From Ochromonas danica (Eukaryota; Sar; Chrysophyceae; Chromulinales; Chromulinaceae): a stretch of DNA of 64,000 nt. The position numbers were made by a program, and so were the translations under genes. How positions within the stretch are numbered: position 1 is the first letter of the stretch; the number at the start of each line of letters is the position of its first letter. Location of the stretch: assembly GCA_015146655.1 (NCBI GenBank), contig VKHL01000109.1, positions 34,751 to 98,750 on the forward strand, written 5' to 3'. This document shows positions 36,601 to 47,190 of the stretch, in pieces. Below the pieces are notes generated by a model, which ran no database searches, had not been told where the DNA came from, and saw nothing but the letters and a program-made list of their open reading frames with translations.

Positions 36601-36866
36601 GAAGAGAGAGGTCGTGAGTTCGATGTTTTCTCTACATTGTCAACTGGTTTGTCAAAGATATCTTGTGCTAATAAAGAGGCTAATTTGTGTGATTGGCTGA
36701 TATCCACACGGACAGTCTCTCGCAGTTGTGGGAGAGACGGAGCTTTCTTTACCAACGTATTTTCAGGGAAATTGTTCTCATGATTAGAGGTGGAGATAGA
36801 GTTGGAACTAACGCCAATCTCAGCTCCACTTTTTTTCTGAAAGTACTTTGATAGTTTCGCCTGCAT
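33622..36866 (-). CDS. MSH3: DNA mismatch-repair protein MSH3
   Basis: Partner of MSH2 in MutS-beta, which recognises insertion/deletion loops in nuclear DNA. Exons 36363-36866, 33902-36295 and 33622-33825 give about 1033 residues. The N-terminus has a PCNA-binding PIP box (QAKLSKYF). Next come the mismatch-binding domain I (starting near TPLEKQVLALRANYPDA), the connector and lever regions, and the ATPase: Walker A GPNMGGKSS, Walker B VIIDELGRG and signature ASGRSTFMCELL. The third exon is essential: without splicing the protein would stop after FLYKLVR, while the 76-bp intron restores KEEVSKGSYGINIARLAGMP, the conserved C-terminal block of MSH3. An acidic insert (about residues 195-225) is unusual. 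A relic of a second copy lies at 29041-29420. Confidence 0.94.
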
Positions 36867-37660
36867 CACTCAAATCAAACATCATTTGGCGATGAACATC
36901 ATTCATGATTCCAACAAACGCACTTCTCCAGAAACTAGTTCCTGCGCATGACAATTATTGGATGCCAAAATATTATGGATTTATTGATTTTCTATGCATG
37001 TGTAGGTTCATGTGCGTTCCTACCTTTAGCCATGGTTATAGCGATGATGATAATTGGAAAAGAAATAGAGAAAACGTTATCCTTTCTCTCCTGCCTAAGC
37101 AGGACAGCATCCTGAAGACGCAAATAACATTCTCATAGGTTACCTAGCGATATAATACCTTTCATTGCAGCCGGGTTTGATCCTCCGTTAGACACATTCA
37201 ATTCCTCTTTTACGGTCACTAACAATCTCCCATTGAATCACCACTGATTACGGCGATCAACTTAAAGTAATAAGCAAAGAAAGACATCCATAACGTATGT
37301 ACAGTAATTTACACATGAAAACAATACATGAACAAATTCCTTTATGATACAGCTAACATTCAATGAAAGGAGGATAAAACACAATACTGCAATGCATTAT
37401 ATTCTATCAGTGTGATATGTACACCAAAACCTACAGGGTTGAAAACATATACAACATACTCAGGTATTATAATAGGCAATGCAAGAAATATGAATATAGC
37501 CAATAGAGACAGAAGCAGATACAGACATAGAAACTCAACACCACTGCATGGTGGTATAAACCAAACCATAAACATGCTGCCTATCTAATCGATCACCCAA
37601 TAAACATAAAAATTAATCACCATAATCTCACTGACAACATAAAGAAGAAACGAACAAGAG
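36867..37660. other. Spacer with no recognised gene
   Basis: About 790 AT-rich bases between the MSH3 start and the stop of permease B. It should contain the MSH3 promoter and the permease 3' end. Open frames are short and lack similarity to anything I know. Confidence 0.4.
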
Positions 37661-40321
37661 CTAGTTCAGAAAAGACTGCCGGTCACATCCGTTCTCTGAT
37701 ACCTCCTCCACTTCCTTGTGGCTTGAACCAACCCTTGGAAGAGGAGATAGAGCATCTTCTCCTTCCAACAGAACTTCATAACCCTCATAACCATAGTCAA
37801 GACTGCGACTCCCACTTAGTTTAGCCAACATCCTTGAAAACGATCGTTGCAGAAGGTGAGGTAGATCTCTCGATCTAATCTTTGACACTTCTTCCGCTAA
37901 ATGAACGACTTCGTCCATCTCTTGTGGTCCATCATCAACCTGCTGAAATCCATGCCGGGCCGAGAGCACAGGAAATGAATAGCCTCTATTGTCCAGTGGA
38001 CACACCACAGAATGCCTACGTGAGGCCACTGTACGATGTCTCAAAGAGCTTGGATTCTCATTCTCTTCACTCTCCACATCTTCTCTCATCTTATCAGATT
38101 GGTAAACTCTGCAATGGGTAGCTTTAACCTTCACTGTATCGTCTATTAGATCGGTGGAGCCAACCCTTTTACTCGCGGGGAAGTTTAAGTTCAATCTGGT
38201 ATTAATATCGAATTGTTCGATCGCTTTACCATCAACATCTTGAGAAGAACGAGCATCCTCGTCAAGTAAACAAGCCTCGTATTCCCTCTCCTTCATGCCG
38301 AGATTCTGTTGAAGTGCCATTGCCGCCCAGCCATCAATACTTTTTCCGTTATTAGCACCATTATTGAGAGAGAAACACGAGCTCCTTCCATAATGAACGG
38401 AGGTACTCATGTCAAAATGAAGGCTGGGGTTTCCACCTTCCAGGATCAAAAGGTCGGAGGTATTATCGCAATTTTTCTGGCCTTCGTGGCTTTTAAGATC
38501 ATGACCGCGATCAGAACCAGCAGTAGTGGCGGGATGGAGCTTTGCTGAATGAGCACCAAAAAGTGCTTGCCTCAAGTTAAAGAGAATATTGTAGATTCTT
38601 TCCCAACAGCGCTCTATCCAGATGGCGAGGGAATGGGACGGCAACACACGCTTGCTTTGCGCTGAATGATTACTATTTTCGTGTACAGTATCACGCACTT
38701 TCTCCCTCTCAACTATTAGTCTGCGGCGACTAACTTTCTTCTTGCTCCGATTTGCTGTTTAAAACAAAACTATGGTTCAAAGGCAAGAAAATTACTCAAA
38801 ATTCGACAACACTTACTATTGATGACATAAGCCACAAACAAAACCCTCTGTTCCTCTTTGGATAAACTTTGTTGACTCTTTACTCTCCATAGATAGAGCA
38901 TGGTGGCTATTAACATATTTCCCAAGAAGAAGAAAAAAGAAACAAAATGATCTTTAAAAATCAAATAGAATATTGAGCGCGCAATAAAGAGGGCCAAAGT
39001 CGGATATGCTATAACTTTCCCCAATCTGTCAGACAATTGAAAAAGTCGCTCCAAGGAGGGAAAAGCCTTTTGAAATCGCAAGAAACTCAGCAAGACGATA
39101 ATATCAACAAACATCGCAGTCATTTCCACGCAATAAAAGAGGACCGCATTGGCTGCATACCTTTCCAACAAAATATGCAACAACATGAACCCTGACCCCA
39201 CAAACTGTGCTACGTAAGGAATGCGCTCAGATCCATACACTCGCTTGAATACAGCAGGAAAGAGACCACTATCTGCCATGGATCGCATTAAGAGCGCACC
39301 CTTATACCCAAACACAACCGCTGTGGCAAACATGGCTGGGAGAACGAGAGCTTTGGCTACTTGCTTACTCACATGTAAGCCTGACATAAAGACATGATAC
39401 AGTGGTGTATCAAAATCAAGGCTAACAGCTACATTGCCTGGTGCATTGCAACCAACAGCAATAACCAGCAAGAGAGCATTGATCGCAATCACAGTGAAGG
39501 ACAGAAGGAACGCTCGGGGAATTGTCTTCTTTGGCTACATCAAAATACAAATAAAGTAATGTTATCTCCTAAGGTTAAGTTGCATAAGACAGTGGACAGC
39601 TTACATTGACAGCTTCAGAACATGCCAAAGGCAAAAGCTCTAATCCGAAGACCAGTTGTTGTGTAACATATGATTCACCCAACCATGCAGGCTTCAGTTT
39701 TGGTACACTATCAAGCATTCCGCCTCCATATCGACGACAATCTGCACAAGGTAACGCTACCGCATAGTAGACTAGAAAGAGGAGGAGAGAAATAATGACC
39801 AAAATCATATTGCTTCTCCAGAAATACTTCGCACCCAACAGATTGATCCCTGTAGACACCACCAACAAGACGATGCTCACAAGGTAAGCATAAGAAAGGG
39901 AAATCCCCAACAACTGCACTATATAGATACCCGAAAACAACAGCAAAGAGCTGGAATACATCAATGTCTGCAGTAACTCACACCATCCAATCAAGAAACC
40001 CATGTAAGGACCCAATGTGATTCGAATAAACCCATATAAACCACCTCCAAATGGTAAAGCTGATGTCATCTCGGCCAGAAACAGGTAGACACCAAAGGAC
40101 GCGACGGCTGATATGATGGTGCTGAGCAAGAACTCTATCGTGCCCATTTGAAGAGCAGTGTTCCAGAACACACATTGTCCACCCAGCACCAAAGAGATAC
40201 CCAGCAAGGTCACTTGGAATAGACTCTTGGTGCCTTTTCTACTAACATCACTTTCTTCTTTCCATAAGGCTGCGGACTGGGACTGTGATGATGGCGCTGC
40301 CTCATCAGAAAGTCTGGACAT
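37661..40321 (-). CDS. APC-superfamily amino-acid/amine permease, copy B
   Basis: Paralogue of the gene at 29814-32367, with exons 39605-40321, 38817-39534 and 37661-38754, about 842 residues. Exon 1 and intron 1 are nearly identical to copy A at the DNA level. The second half of exon 2 differs clearly (ILLERYAANAVLFYCVEM against FLVGRFSVDVLLIISADM), and the tail is alternately conserved and divergent. Membrane topology and family motifs are as in copy A. The tail keeps the EYEACLLDEDARSS and YGYEGYEVLL islands, so these probably serve regulation or sorting. Likely a functional gene with different affinity or specificity; substrate unknown. Confidence 0.88.
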
Positions 40322-40674
40322 TGTCTGCGCCTATCCTCTGTCCCTTAGCCAATTCTTCGAAATATTTAGCGAACACAGCGAAACAGCTTGTTGTCGGCAA
40401 ATTACTCGAGCTATCCCATTCCATGTCCTGGATCCGGGGGTCGCTCTTTGGTGGTTTTGTACGCGCAACGGACCTGCTCGTGTTGATGCGGCGTGTTTGC
40501 CGGTGTGCGGAAGGACACCCACCCACACAAACCCGGAAACCACCACAAATCCGGAAATGGCTGAAAACTAAAACGAATTAAAACCAGTGAATTAGCTAAC
40601 TGGCTATCTATCTACAAAATATGATCATGGGTACAAAATAATCTAATTGAAGATATCCCCACCGCAACCAATCA
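40322..40674. promoter_or_regulatory. Spacer upstream of permease B, GC-rich patch
   Basis: 353 bases holding the permease B promoter and the 3' end of the next transporter. A GC-rich stretch at about 40430-40555 contains CCGGGGGTCG and two CCGGAAA words. Permease A lacks this patch, so the two copies probably have different upstream control. Confidence 0.4.
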
Positions 40675-41784
40675 CTAAATGCTATTAAAGCCTTTCTGTT
40701 CTCCAAGAAGAAGTAGAGGTCGACCTTCTTCCATTGTTCCTTCCCGCCCCTCCTTTACCTCTTCTTCCTCTATACCATCGTAGCTTGATACAACCGCAGC
40801 TGCAAACATTAGAGCACCACCAATGATCTCAATAATAGAGAGCACTTCACCCAAAATAAGGAAGGCGAAGATTGCGCCAACTACAGCCTCCATCGAGTAG
40901 ATTAGAGCGGCACGAGTTGGTGGAGTGTACATCTGACCTAATGTACTCAAAGTGAAAGAGCCGGCTGCACATACACCAACTACCACGATGGAGAGCCAAT
41001 TGTTTCGAATGGCAGGGAAAGGATAAGCCCAAGCCTCTGGCTCAAAATAGAGGGCCAGTACAAGAGTAATGATAGTCGTTGTGGCAAAGTCAATCAAAGT
41101 GAGGGTGATAACTTCCGTTTTCTTTGACGCTACATCGGTTAACAATATGGAAGCCATCCAGCATAACATGCCGATGAAGACGAGCACTTCACCCTCCTTT
41201 ATGGCCTCACCAAAGCATTTCTCATGTCCAGCACAGCCTGAAAGAAGAAATAAACCCACAAAGCTCATTCCCACAGCACTCCATGCTCGAATACCCAGCT
41301 GAGGATTGAATCCCGGGATGATATACTCTGCAATGGGTACGATCACTACATACATTCCCGTGATGAAGCCAGTCTTACCAGCAGACACAGTCACGAGACC
41401 AATCTGCTGCAAAATAGATCCAGCAAAGTTTACAACCCCTATAGCTACTCCAAATATCCACAGGTCTCTAGAAGCAGCAGATCGGTCAACCATCTCAATA
41501 ACGGTCTCTTTGTTGCTCAAGTTATCGCTTGTTTTGGCCGATTCGCTCTGATCATAGGATGATGACACCCCAAATCCATACTTTATTAAACAAAGAAAAA
41601 GCGTAGAGATAACATACCGACAGGCATTATATGTAAAGGGACCAATGCCATGCAGCATAGCATATCGTTGTCCAATGAAGTCGACGCCAAATAAAATGAC
41701 TGCAATTGCAATCAGCACCTCGCCCGTCGACTCTTTGGACCACTTGGTAGATTGAAAAGAAAAACTATTCATAAAGTCTCCCAT
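40675..41784 (-). CDS. EamA/DMT-family transporter, copy 1
   Basis: Intronless gene of 369 residues with about ten transmembrane helices made of two EamA repeats. The first runs from VILFGVDFIGQRYAM and carries GPFTYNACRY, SILQQIGLVTVSAGKTGFI and GMYVVIVP. The second carries SILLTDVASKKTE, LGQMYTPPTRAALIYSMEAV and ILGEVLSIIEIIGGAL. This resembles bacterial RhaT/YdcZ-like and plant EamA permeases of unknown substrate. The C-terminal tail has an acidic run and GRPLLLLGEQKGFNSI; acidic-dileucine sequences of this kind often direct proteins to vacuoles or lysosomes. Tandem paralogue at 42104-43255. Confidence 0.87.
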   Translation of the reverse strand: MGDFMNSFSFQSTKWSKESTGEVLIAIAVILFGVDFIGQRYAMLHGIGPFTYNACRYVISTLFLCLIKYGFGVSSSYDQSESAKTSDNLSNKETVIEMVDRSAASRDLWIFGVAIGVVNFAGSILQQIGLVTVSAGKTGFITGMYVVIVPIAEYIIPGFNPQLGIRAWSAVGMSFVGLFLLSGCAGHEKCFGEAIKEGEVLVFIGMLCWMASILLTDVASKKTEVITLTLIDFATTTIITLVLALYFEPEAWAYPFPAIRNNWLSIVVVGVCAAGSFTLSTLGQMYTPPTRAALIYSMEAVVGAIFAFLILGEVLSIIEIIGGALMFAAAVVSSYDGIEEEEVKEGREGTMEEGRPLLLLGEQKGFNSI

Positions 41785-42103
41785 TGCTTATCATAATTTA
41801 CGTGAATCTGAATGTTCTTTTTGTGGGCCAACCATCCAAACATTCGCATTCGTCACGTCGCACACACAGCCGTTAAGTTAAGTAGTGATTAACTTAAGAT
41901 GTTCATGTCAAGACTCAGCTAATCAAGATTTTCAGTACATACTATATACGTCAAGAATTAATCGAATTAAAGACGGTATCCTGTCAACAACAAATGATGA
42001 TTGCCTCCACACAACCCGTGGATATTAGGAAAATCCAATGCGGCACCAGCTTGTACATATATTTGCAAAGAGCCAGCAACAACCAGGCAGCGAATTACCC
42101 CAA
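41785..42103. promoter_or_regulatory. Spacer between tandem EamA genes
   Basis: 319 bases holding the promoter of copy 1 and the 3' region of copy 2. A TTAAGTTAAG / TTAACTTAAG pair lies at about 41873-41900. No gene was recognised. Confidence 0.4.
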
Positions 42104-43255
42104 CTAAATACTATTGAAGCCTTTCTGTTCTCCGAGAAGAAGAGGACGACCTTCTTCCATTGTTCCCTCCTGCCTTCCTTTCTGCTCTTCTTCTTCCTCG
42201 TCTTCATCATCGTCACCTGAGTCGTCGTAACTTGATACAACAGCTGCGGCAAACATAAGTGTGCCGCCAATGATCTCGACAACAGAGAGCACTTCACCCA
42301 AAATAAAGAAGGCGAAGACTGCACAGACAACAGCTTCCATGGAAAATAGAAGTGCAGCTCGAGTTGGAGGAGTGTACATCTGACCTAATGTACTCAGAGT
42401 GAAAGACACAGCTTCGCATAAACCCACGATTACTATAGAGAACCAGTTATTTCGAATGGTTGTGAAAGGAAACACCCAAGCCTCTGGCTCAAAATAGAGG
42501 GCCAGTAAGAGTGTGATAATAGTGGTTGTGCTGAAGTCAATCAAGGTAAGAGTTACCACTTCTGTCCTTTTGCAACCGACATCTGAAAGAAGAATTGAAA
42601 CAACCCAGCATAACATACTTATGAAGATTATCACTTCACCCTCCCTAATGGCCCCGCCAAAGCATTTCTCATGTCCAGCACAGCCTGAAAGAAGAAATAA
42701 ACCCACGAAGCTAACACCAGCAGCAATCCATGAACGGTTACTTAGATGTGCATTAAATCCTGGGATGATATACTCTGCAATGGGTACGATCACTACATAC
42801 ATTCCCGTGATGAAGCCAGTCTTACCAGCAGACACAGTCACGAGACCAATCTGCTGCAAAATAGATCCAGCAAAATTAATTATACCAAGAGAAACACCAA
42901 ACATCCATAAGTCTCTAGAAGCGGCGGATTGGTCAACCATCTCAATGACGGTCTCTTTGTTCTGTTTGTTGTGGTGATTATGATCGTCACCATTATCATT
43001 CGATTTTGAGGAATCACTCTGGTTGTAGGACGAGGACATGCCAAAAACGAATTTTATTGTACATAGGAATATAGTGGAAACAATATACCGACAGGCATTA
43101 TAGGTGATGGGACCAATGCCATTGAGCATAGCATACCGCTGTCCAATGAAGGCAATACCAAACAAGATCAAAGCGATGAAAATCTGGGCTTCACCTATCA
43201 CTTCATTTGACCATTTAGCAGGATGGAAAGGGGAATTACTTGGTATACCAAACAT
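42104..43255 (-). CDS. EamA/DMT-family transporter, copy 2
   Basis: Intronless, 383 residues, same topology and order of motifs as copy 1. It differs by a His/Asn-rich insert in the first loop (about DDHNHHNKQNK) and a longer acidic stretch before the shared GRPLLLGEQKGFNSI ending. Several stretches, such as the GKTGFITGMYVVIVPIAEY coding region, are identical in DNA sequence to copy 1 while flanking parts differ, which points to gene conversion. Substrate unknown. Confidence 0.87.
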   Translation of the reverse strand: MFGIPSNSPFHPAKWSNEVIGEAQIFIALILFGIAFIGQRYAMLNGIGPITYNACRYIVSTIFLCTIKFVFGMSSSYNQSDSSKSNDNGDDHNHHNKQNKETVIEMVDQSAASRDLWMFGVSLGIINFAGSILQQIGLVTVSAGKTGFITGMYVVIVPIAEYIIPGFNAHLSNRSWIAAGVSFVGLFLLSGCAGHEKCFGGAIREGEVIIFISMLCWVVSILLSDVGCKRTEVVTLTLIDFSTTTIITLLLALYFEPEAWVFPFTTIRNNWFSIVIVGLCEAVSFTLSTLGQMYTPPTRAALLFSMEAVVCAVFAFFILGEVLSVVEIIGGTLMFAAAVVSSYDDSGDDDEDEEEEEQKGRQEGTMEEGRPLLLGEQKGFNSI

Positions 43256-43583
43256 GATTGAACAACTTGCTCTTGTTCTTCACTCTATTCTAACAGGCAG
43301 AGTCAACCAGCCCAGTTGCACCTGTTCAACCAGAGAAAACGGGTTGCACAAGAACCCCAGGAGAAAAGGCGCAGCAACGCACTCAAAACATCAAAATTAC
43401 TATTTATAACTCGCAATTACCTTTGGTGCTTGATTTCCAAATCAACCAGAAATCGAAATCGCGCGGGATTTGCTCTGAGAAAAGAAGAAGTTTTGAGGAA
43501 ATACATAATTGAGGAAAAGCTTGTTGTTTCGTTGAGAAGTAGTTTCTTGGAAGATGTGTTGAAAGAGCAACAAGTCTTTGGGG
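43256..43583. promoter_or_regulatory. Divergent spacer between EamA copy 2 and the VPS9 gene
   Basis: 328 bases between two divergent start codons; it presumably contains both promoters. Nothing coding was recognised. Confidence 0.4.
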
Positions 43584-46137
43584 ATGATGCTTGACCATGA
43601 TAAGATCAACTTAGTGAAAGAGATTGTTCCTCAATTACGAGAGGATGCTATAGCACTTTTATTAGAAAGATGTGGAGGAAATGTTGAACGAGCTATCAAC
43701 GCAGCTATTGAGTTTGAAAATCGTCCCTACACCAGCAGCAGATCTTCCACACCACCGCCAACATCAACACTAACAACAACAACAACAACAACCACCACCA
43801 CACAATCATCTTCTTCTACTGCTATCCCGCCTACCAACCAACGAGCTACGGCTCGCAGTTTATTCATTGAGGATTATGATCGGAAGGATTCAGGATCCAT
43901 AACAGAAGATGGAACTCAAACACCTTCCAGCAAGTCCATCTCAAATTATCGCGGAACAAAGACTTTACTCCCACCAGAATTCCTGCCTATCCCTGATCAT
44001 CGACGTAGTCAAATGGTAGTAACAGATAATCACATTCATTTTTCGATCGTCTATCGAAGGATGAATCGCTCCATGGGCTTCTCGATTCAGTCCGTAGAGG
44101 GCGAGATTGTCGTCATGAGCGTAGACAATCAGAACTTCAACAAGAATTTAGCTCTTATCTCGGGTGTACAAGTAGGTGATATACTCGTTGGTATTAATGA
44201 CGATCAGTGTATTATGGGTACGGATACACAGGATTTATTGGAATTGTTTCATCGATCTGGGGCTGTGCTAACGTTACACTTCCACCGACAATTTAACCTT
44301 AGTGGACGCATCGATGCCACTTCCCTACATCCTGCTATTTCTTTTCTATTGAGCCAAGAAATGATCAAGATTGATCAGGTAATGAATGTGGACAAATTGA
44401 TATGTCAGGTTAGAAAGCAGTGGCAGGCTTGGGATGATGGTGCCATCGCTGCACGCATCGTCTCATGGCAATTAGACGTTGTCTTACAAGACTATTGGGA
44501 TAGTCTTGTCTCCCATGAGGAGGGAAGTAAAGCCTCATCCTCTTCTACACCTACTTCCTCCGCGGAGCGCAGATTATCTCTCAGTGGAAGAGACCGTCCC
44601 TCCTTCGTCCAGCGCCTCTCACGACGATTTTCCTTGTCAAGTCCAACCAACTCTGATAGAGCCCTTGATATATCAATCGATGGTGGTGTATATGATGAAA
44701 GTAAACGTATGCACTACATGAGACCAGCCATTGTCGTCCATTTCCTCCGAGTTGAGAAACCTGTCTCTGATAAGAACTGTACTTGGGAAGATGTCGAATG
44801 TATCTTCTGGTGTTGTGATGTACGGACAGAATTAGAATGGATTACCAAGCGCAAAGTGAAAGATATTGTTGAATTGAGAAGGGTGAGTCTCCAATTTACT
44901 ATTGTTTTAGTGCTTTTCTTGTTGTTTACACTGTGTCTTTTGGTTTGCTTTGAATGAGTAGAAAGTGATTAAAGCGAGGCATAAGCTAGCAGCTTCATCT
45001 TTCCCGACCATTCCTAAAGGACGCAACGTCAATCTTGCTACATTCGAGAATGACTATCTGCTACCCATTCAGAAGTTCATTCGAGAGCTGCTATCTGCGC
45101 ATCATTTGTGTCCTTTGCATCCATCCTCAATTCGAGTTGTCCTGCTTGTACAAGAGTTCCTCAATTTAAGACAATACATGAATAAAATCTGTGCGTTAGA
45201 AGAGCAAGCTGAACATGTTCACTATCGAGCTGTACAGGTTTTTATTCATCAACAACTACAGCTGCCATTTCTTCGGAAGGTGATAGATCATTTCGTTGAT
45301 GACTTCCTTAGTGATAAGATGAGAGACGTGTCTGTAGAATGGACAGAAGAAGCGTCAACAAAGGTCTTCATACAATTGAAAACCTTCATGGACAGCTTTC
45401 AAAGTTTGTTATATTCATGTTTCCATAAAGATTGTGAAGATGGAATTTCTCATCTTTGTAGTAAAGGGTTTGAACTTCAAGGACCTGCAAAAGAAGTATT
45501 GCGAACTTTATCATCTTTAGCTTTTCTGGAAGATCTCAAGCAGAATAGTGTATGTGAGAGTTTAATCCTTCAGGCTGGTGAAGAGATTGATGTGATCGTC
45601 TCTTCAGCTATTCGCAAACAGGTGGAATTAGAGGTCTATCCTCCTTGTAATGGGAGAATTGGCTTCATTCTCTACCGTTGCTGTGCGTCTAATGAAGACG
45701 AGTTAGAAGCCCGTTTACTTACACTTTATTCTCAACCTCAATCATACTATGATATCCCATTGAAGCACATCTCTCCTTGTAGTTGGTTGCCTATTGTTCA
45801 TGCATTCCAAAGCATTCAACAATATACATTACCCTGTGATAAGGTACTCCACCTTCTCAACTTGTCTAAGGCAATTCCAGTGCTTTTTCGTGCTGAGCAT
45901 CCTGATTCAGATAGTACCCTTGGTGCAGACGACCTCTTCCCTATTTTTATTTATGTTGTGGTACAAGCTCGTTTGCCTCGTATCTGGACTTTGAATCAAG
46001 AGTTGCAGCAATTTTGTGATCCTGATAAGGCTTTCTCTGAAGCTGGATATTACCTTGCAACACTACAAGCTTGTTTAGCACATTTGTTAGAAGTGGATCT
46101 TACTGGAGAGAAGCCTTTTGCCCAGATTACCTCATAG
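43584..46137 (+). CDS. VPS9-domain Rab5-type exchange factor with CUE, PDZ and PX-like regions
   Basis: Exons 43584-44882 and 44962-46137, joined in phase 0, give about 824 residues; the first real ATG is at 43584. Residues about 6-45 form a CUE/UBA-like ubiquitin-binding helix bundle (LVKEIVPQLREDAIALLLE). A Thr/Ser-rich linker encoded by an ACA repeat follows. A PDZ domain covers about 150-240 (MGFSIQSVEGEIVV, GVQVGDILVGIND). A PX-like phosphoinositide-binding segment lies near 360-500, with a basic ITKRKVKDIVELRRKV run across the splice. The C-terminus is a VPS9 catalytic domain (LGADDLFPIFIYVVVQA, FSEAGYYLATLQAC). VPS9 proteins load GTP on Rab5-family GTPases at early endosomes, so the role is endocytic traffic of ubiquitylated cargo (inferred). 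The PX call is the weakest part. Confidence 0.85.
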
Positions 46138-46443
46138 AATAAACCACATCCAAGGACCAACACCCCCACTGTAAGTAGCCTAAAATTTCTGATGGTTTTT
46201 AGTAGAATAGATCCATTCTCGTATGAAGAAGTGAAGCTGATGGTGAGAGGAAGGTTGCAATGTGCAGTACTAGTATTTATCTAGTAATGTCTGAATATGT
46301 TCATGGAACAGAGCGCTAAGCATACAGCTGAACAAAAATAATTTTCATTTACAGTTATCCTTGCAAAACTTTCTAAACTATGACTTCATGCTCACAATAA
46401 CAATTTGCCAATCTAACTGACAATCTAACAATAAGGAGGTATT
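46138..46443. other. Convergent spacer, no recognised gene
   Basis: 306 AT-rich bases between two stop codons; 3' untranslated sequence of both neighbours. No repeat or RNA gene was seen. Confidence 0.4.
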
Positions 46444-47190
46444 CTAAGGAGCCACCTCGACATCAGAGGAAAGATGTTCAGGTTTGAGTAAAAACAGTCC
46501 ATTTCCTTCACAATAAACTTCATGAGTAACTGGATCACTTAGACGAGAATGAATCCAGTACTTTCTTTGTCCTTCCTTCTTATTCACCCAGCTTTCCAGA
46601 CGAAGCATTGAGCCCACTTTGACACTCTTCTTCAGACTTGTATTGACTTGTACTGTGTAGCCACTCCAAGGTACAACCTTTCCGCTAACACAGAAGCCTA
46701 ACCATCCAATCGCATCATCCATTAGAGCACAAAAGCTTCCGCCGTGACAAAGTCCTCGATGGCTTTCACTTCGTGGAGTGAAATGTGCAACACCCACCAA
46801 TCTGGGGAAAGTTTCACCTTCGAAGAGATGACTGCTTGGTGGGATCATAACATAGTTTAGAATTCTCACTGAAGCTTGCTTGCTATGACAGAAATCAACT
46901 CCTTGGAAGCCTCCTTCGCCCTGTCGCCAATCTTCGTCATCCCATTCCTGGACTCGTAGTTCTTCAGCACCAGGTGTCTTCAAAAGCTCATTATACCAAG
47001 CAATAGGGTCTTCTTGAGAGGGGTGTGCTTCTTCCATAATCGTGTTTTCTACAAGACTATTCAGTCGGAAATCTTTTCTATGACGAGTAAGAGTATGATA
47101 CGATCTCACGTGGTTTACTTGGAAGGCAAAAGAATACGAAGAATATGATAACAAGAAGCAAGAGAGCAAAAAGAAGTAGATCGTGCTCAT
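46444..47190 (-). CDS. Hotdog-fold (PaaI/4HBT-type) thioesterase with plastid-type leader
   Basis: Single exon. From the ATG at 47190 it encodes 248 residues and starts MSTIYFFLLSCFLLSYSSYS-FAFQ, a signal peptide followed by an Ala-Phe step, as in secondary-plastid proteins. A longer in-frame start at 47244 would hide the leader. The C-terminal half is a 4HBT hotdog domain: SHRGLCHGGSFCALMDDAIG is the helix with the usual HGG and acidic residues, followed by beta strands (YTVQVNTSLKKSVKVG). Members hydrolyse acyl-CoA or aryl-CoA thioesters; an acyl substrate in the plastid is inferred. Confidence 0.85.
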   Translation of the reverse strand: MSTIYFFLLSCFLLSYSSYSFAFQVNHVRSYHTLTRHRKDFRLNSLVENTIMEEAHPSQEDPIAWYNELLKTPGAEELRVQEWDDEDWRQGEGGFQGVDFCHSKQASVRILNYVMIPPSSHLFEGETFPRLVGVAHFTPRSESHRGLCHGGSFCALMDDAIGWLGFCVSGKVVPWSGYTVQVNTSLKKSVKVGSMLRLESWVNKKEGQRKYWIHSRLSDPVTHEVYCEGNGLFLLKPEHLSSDVEVAP

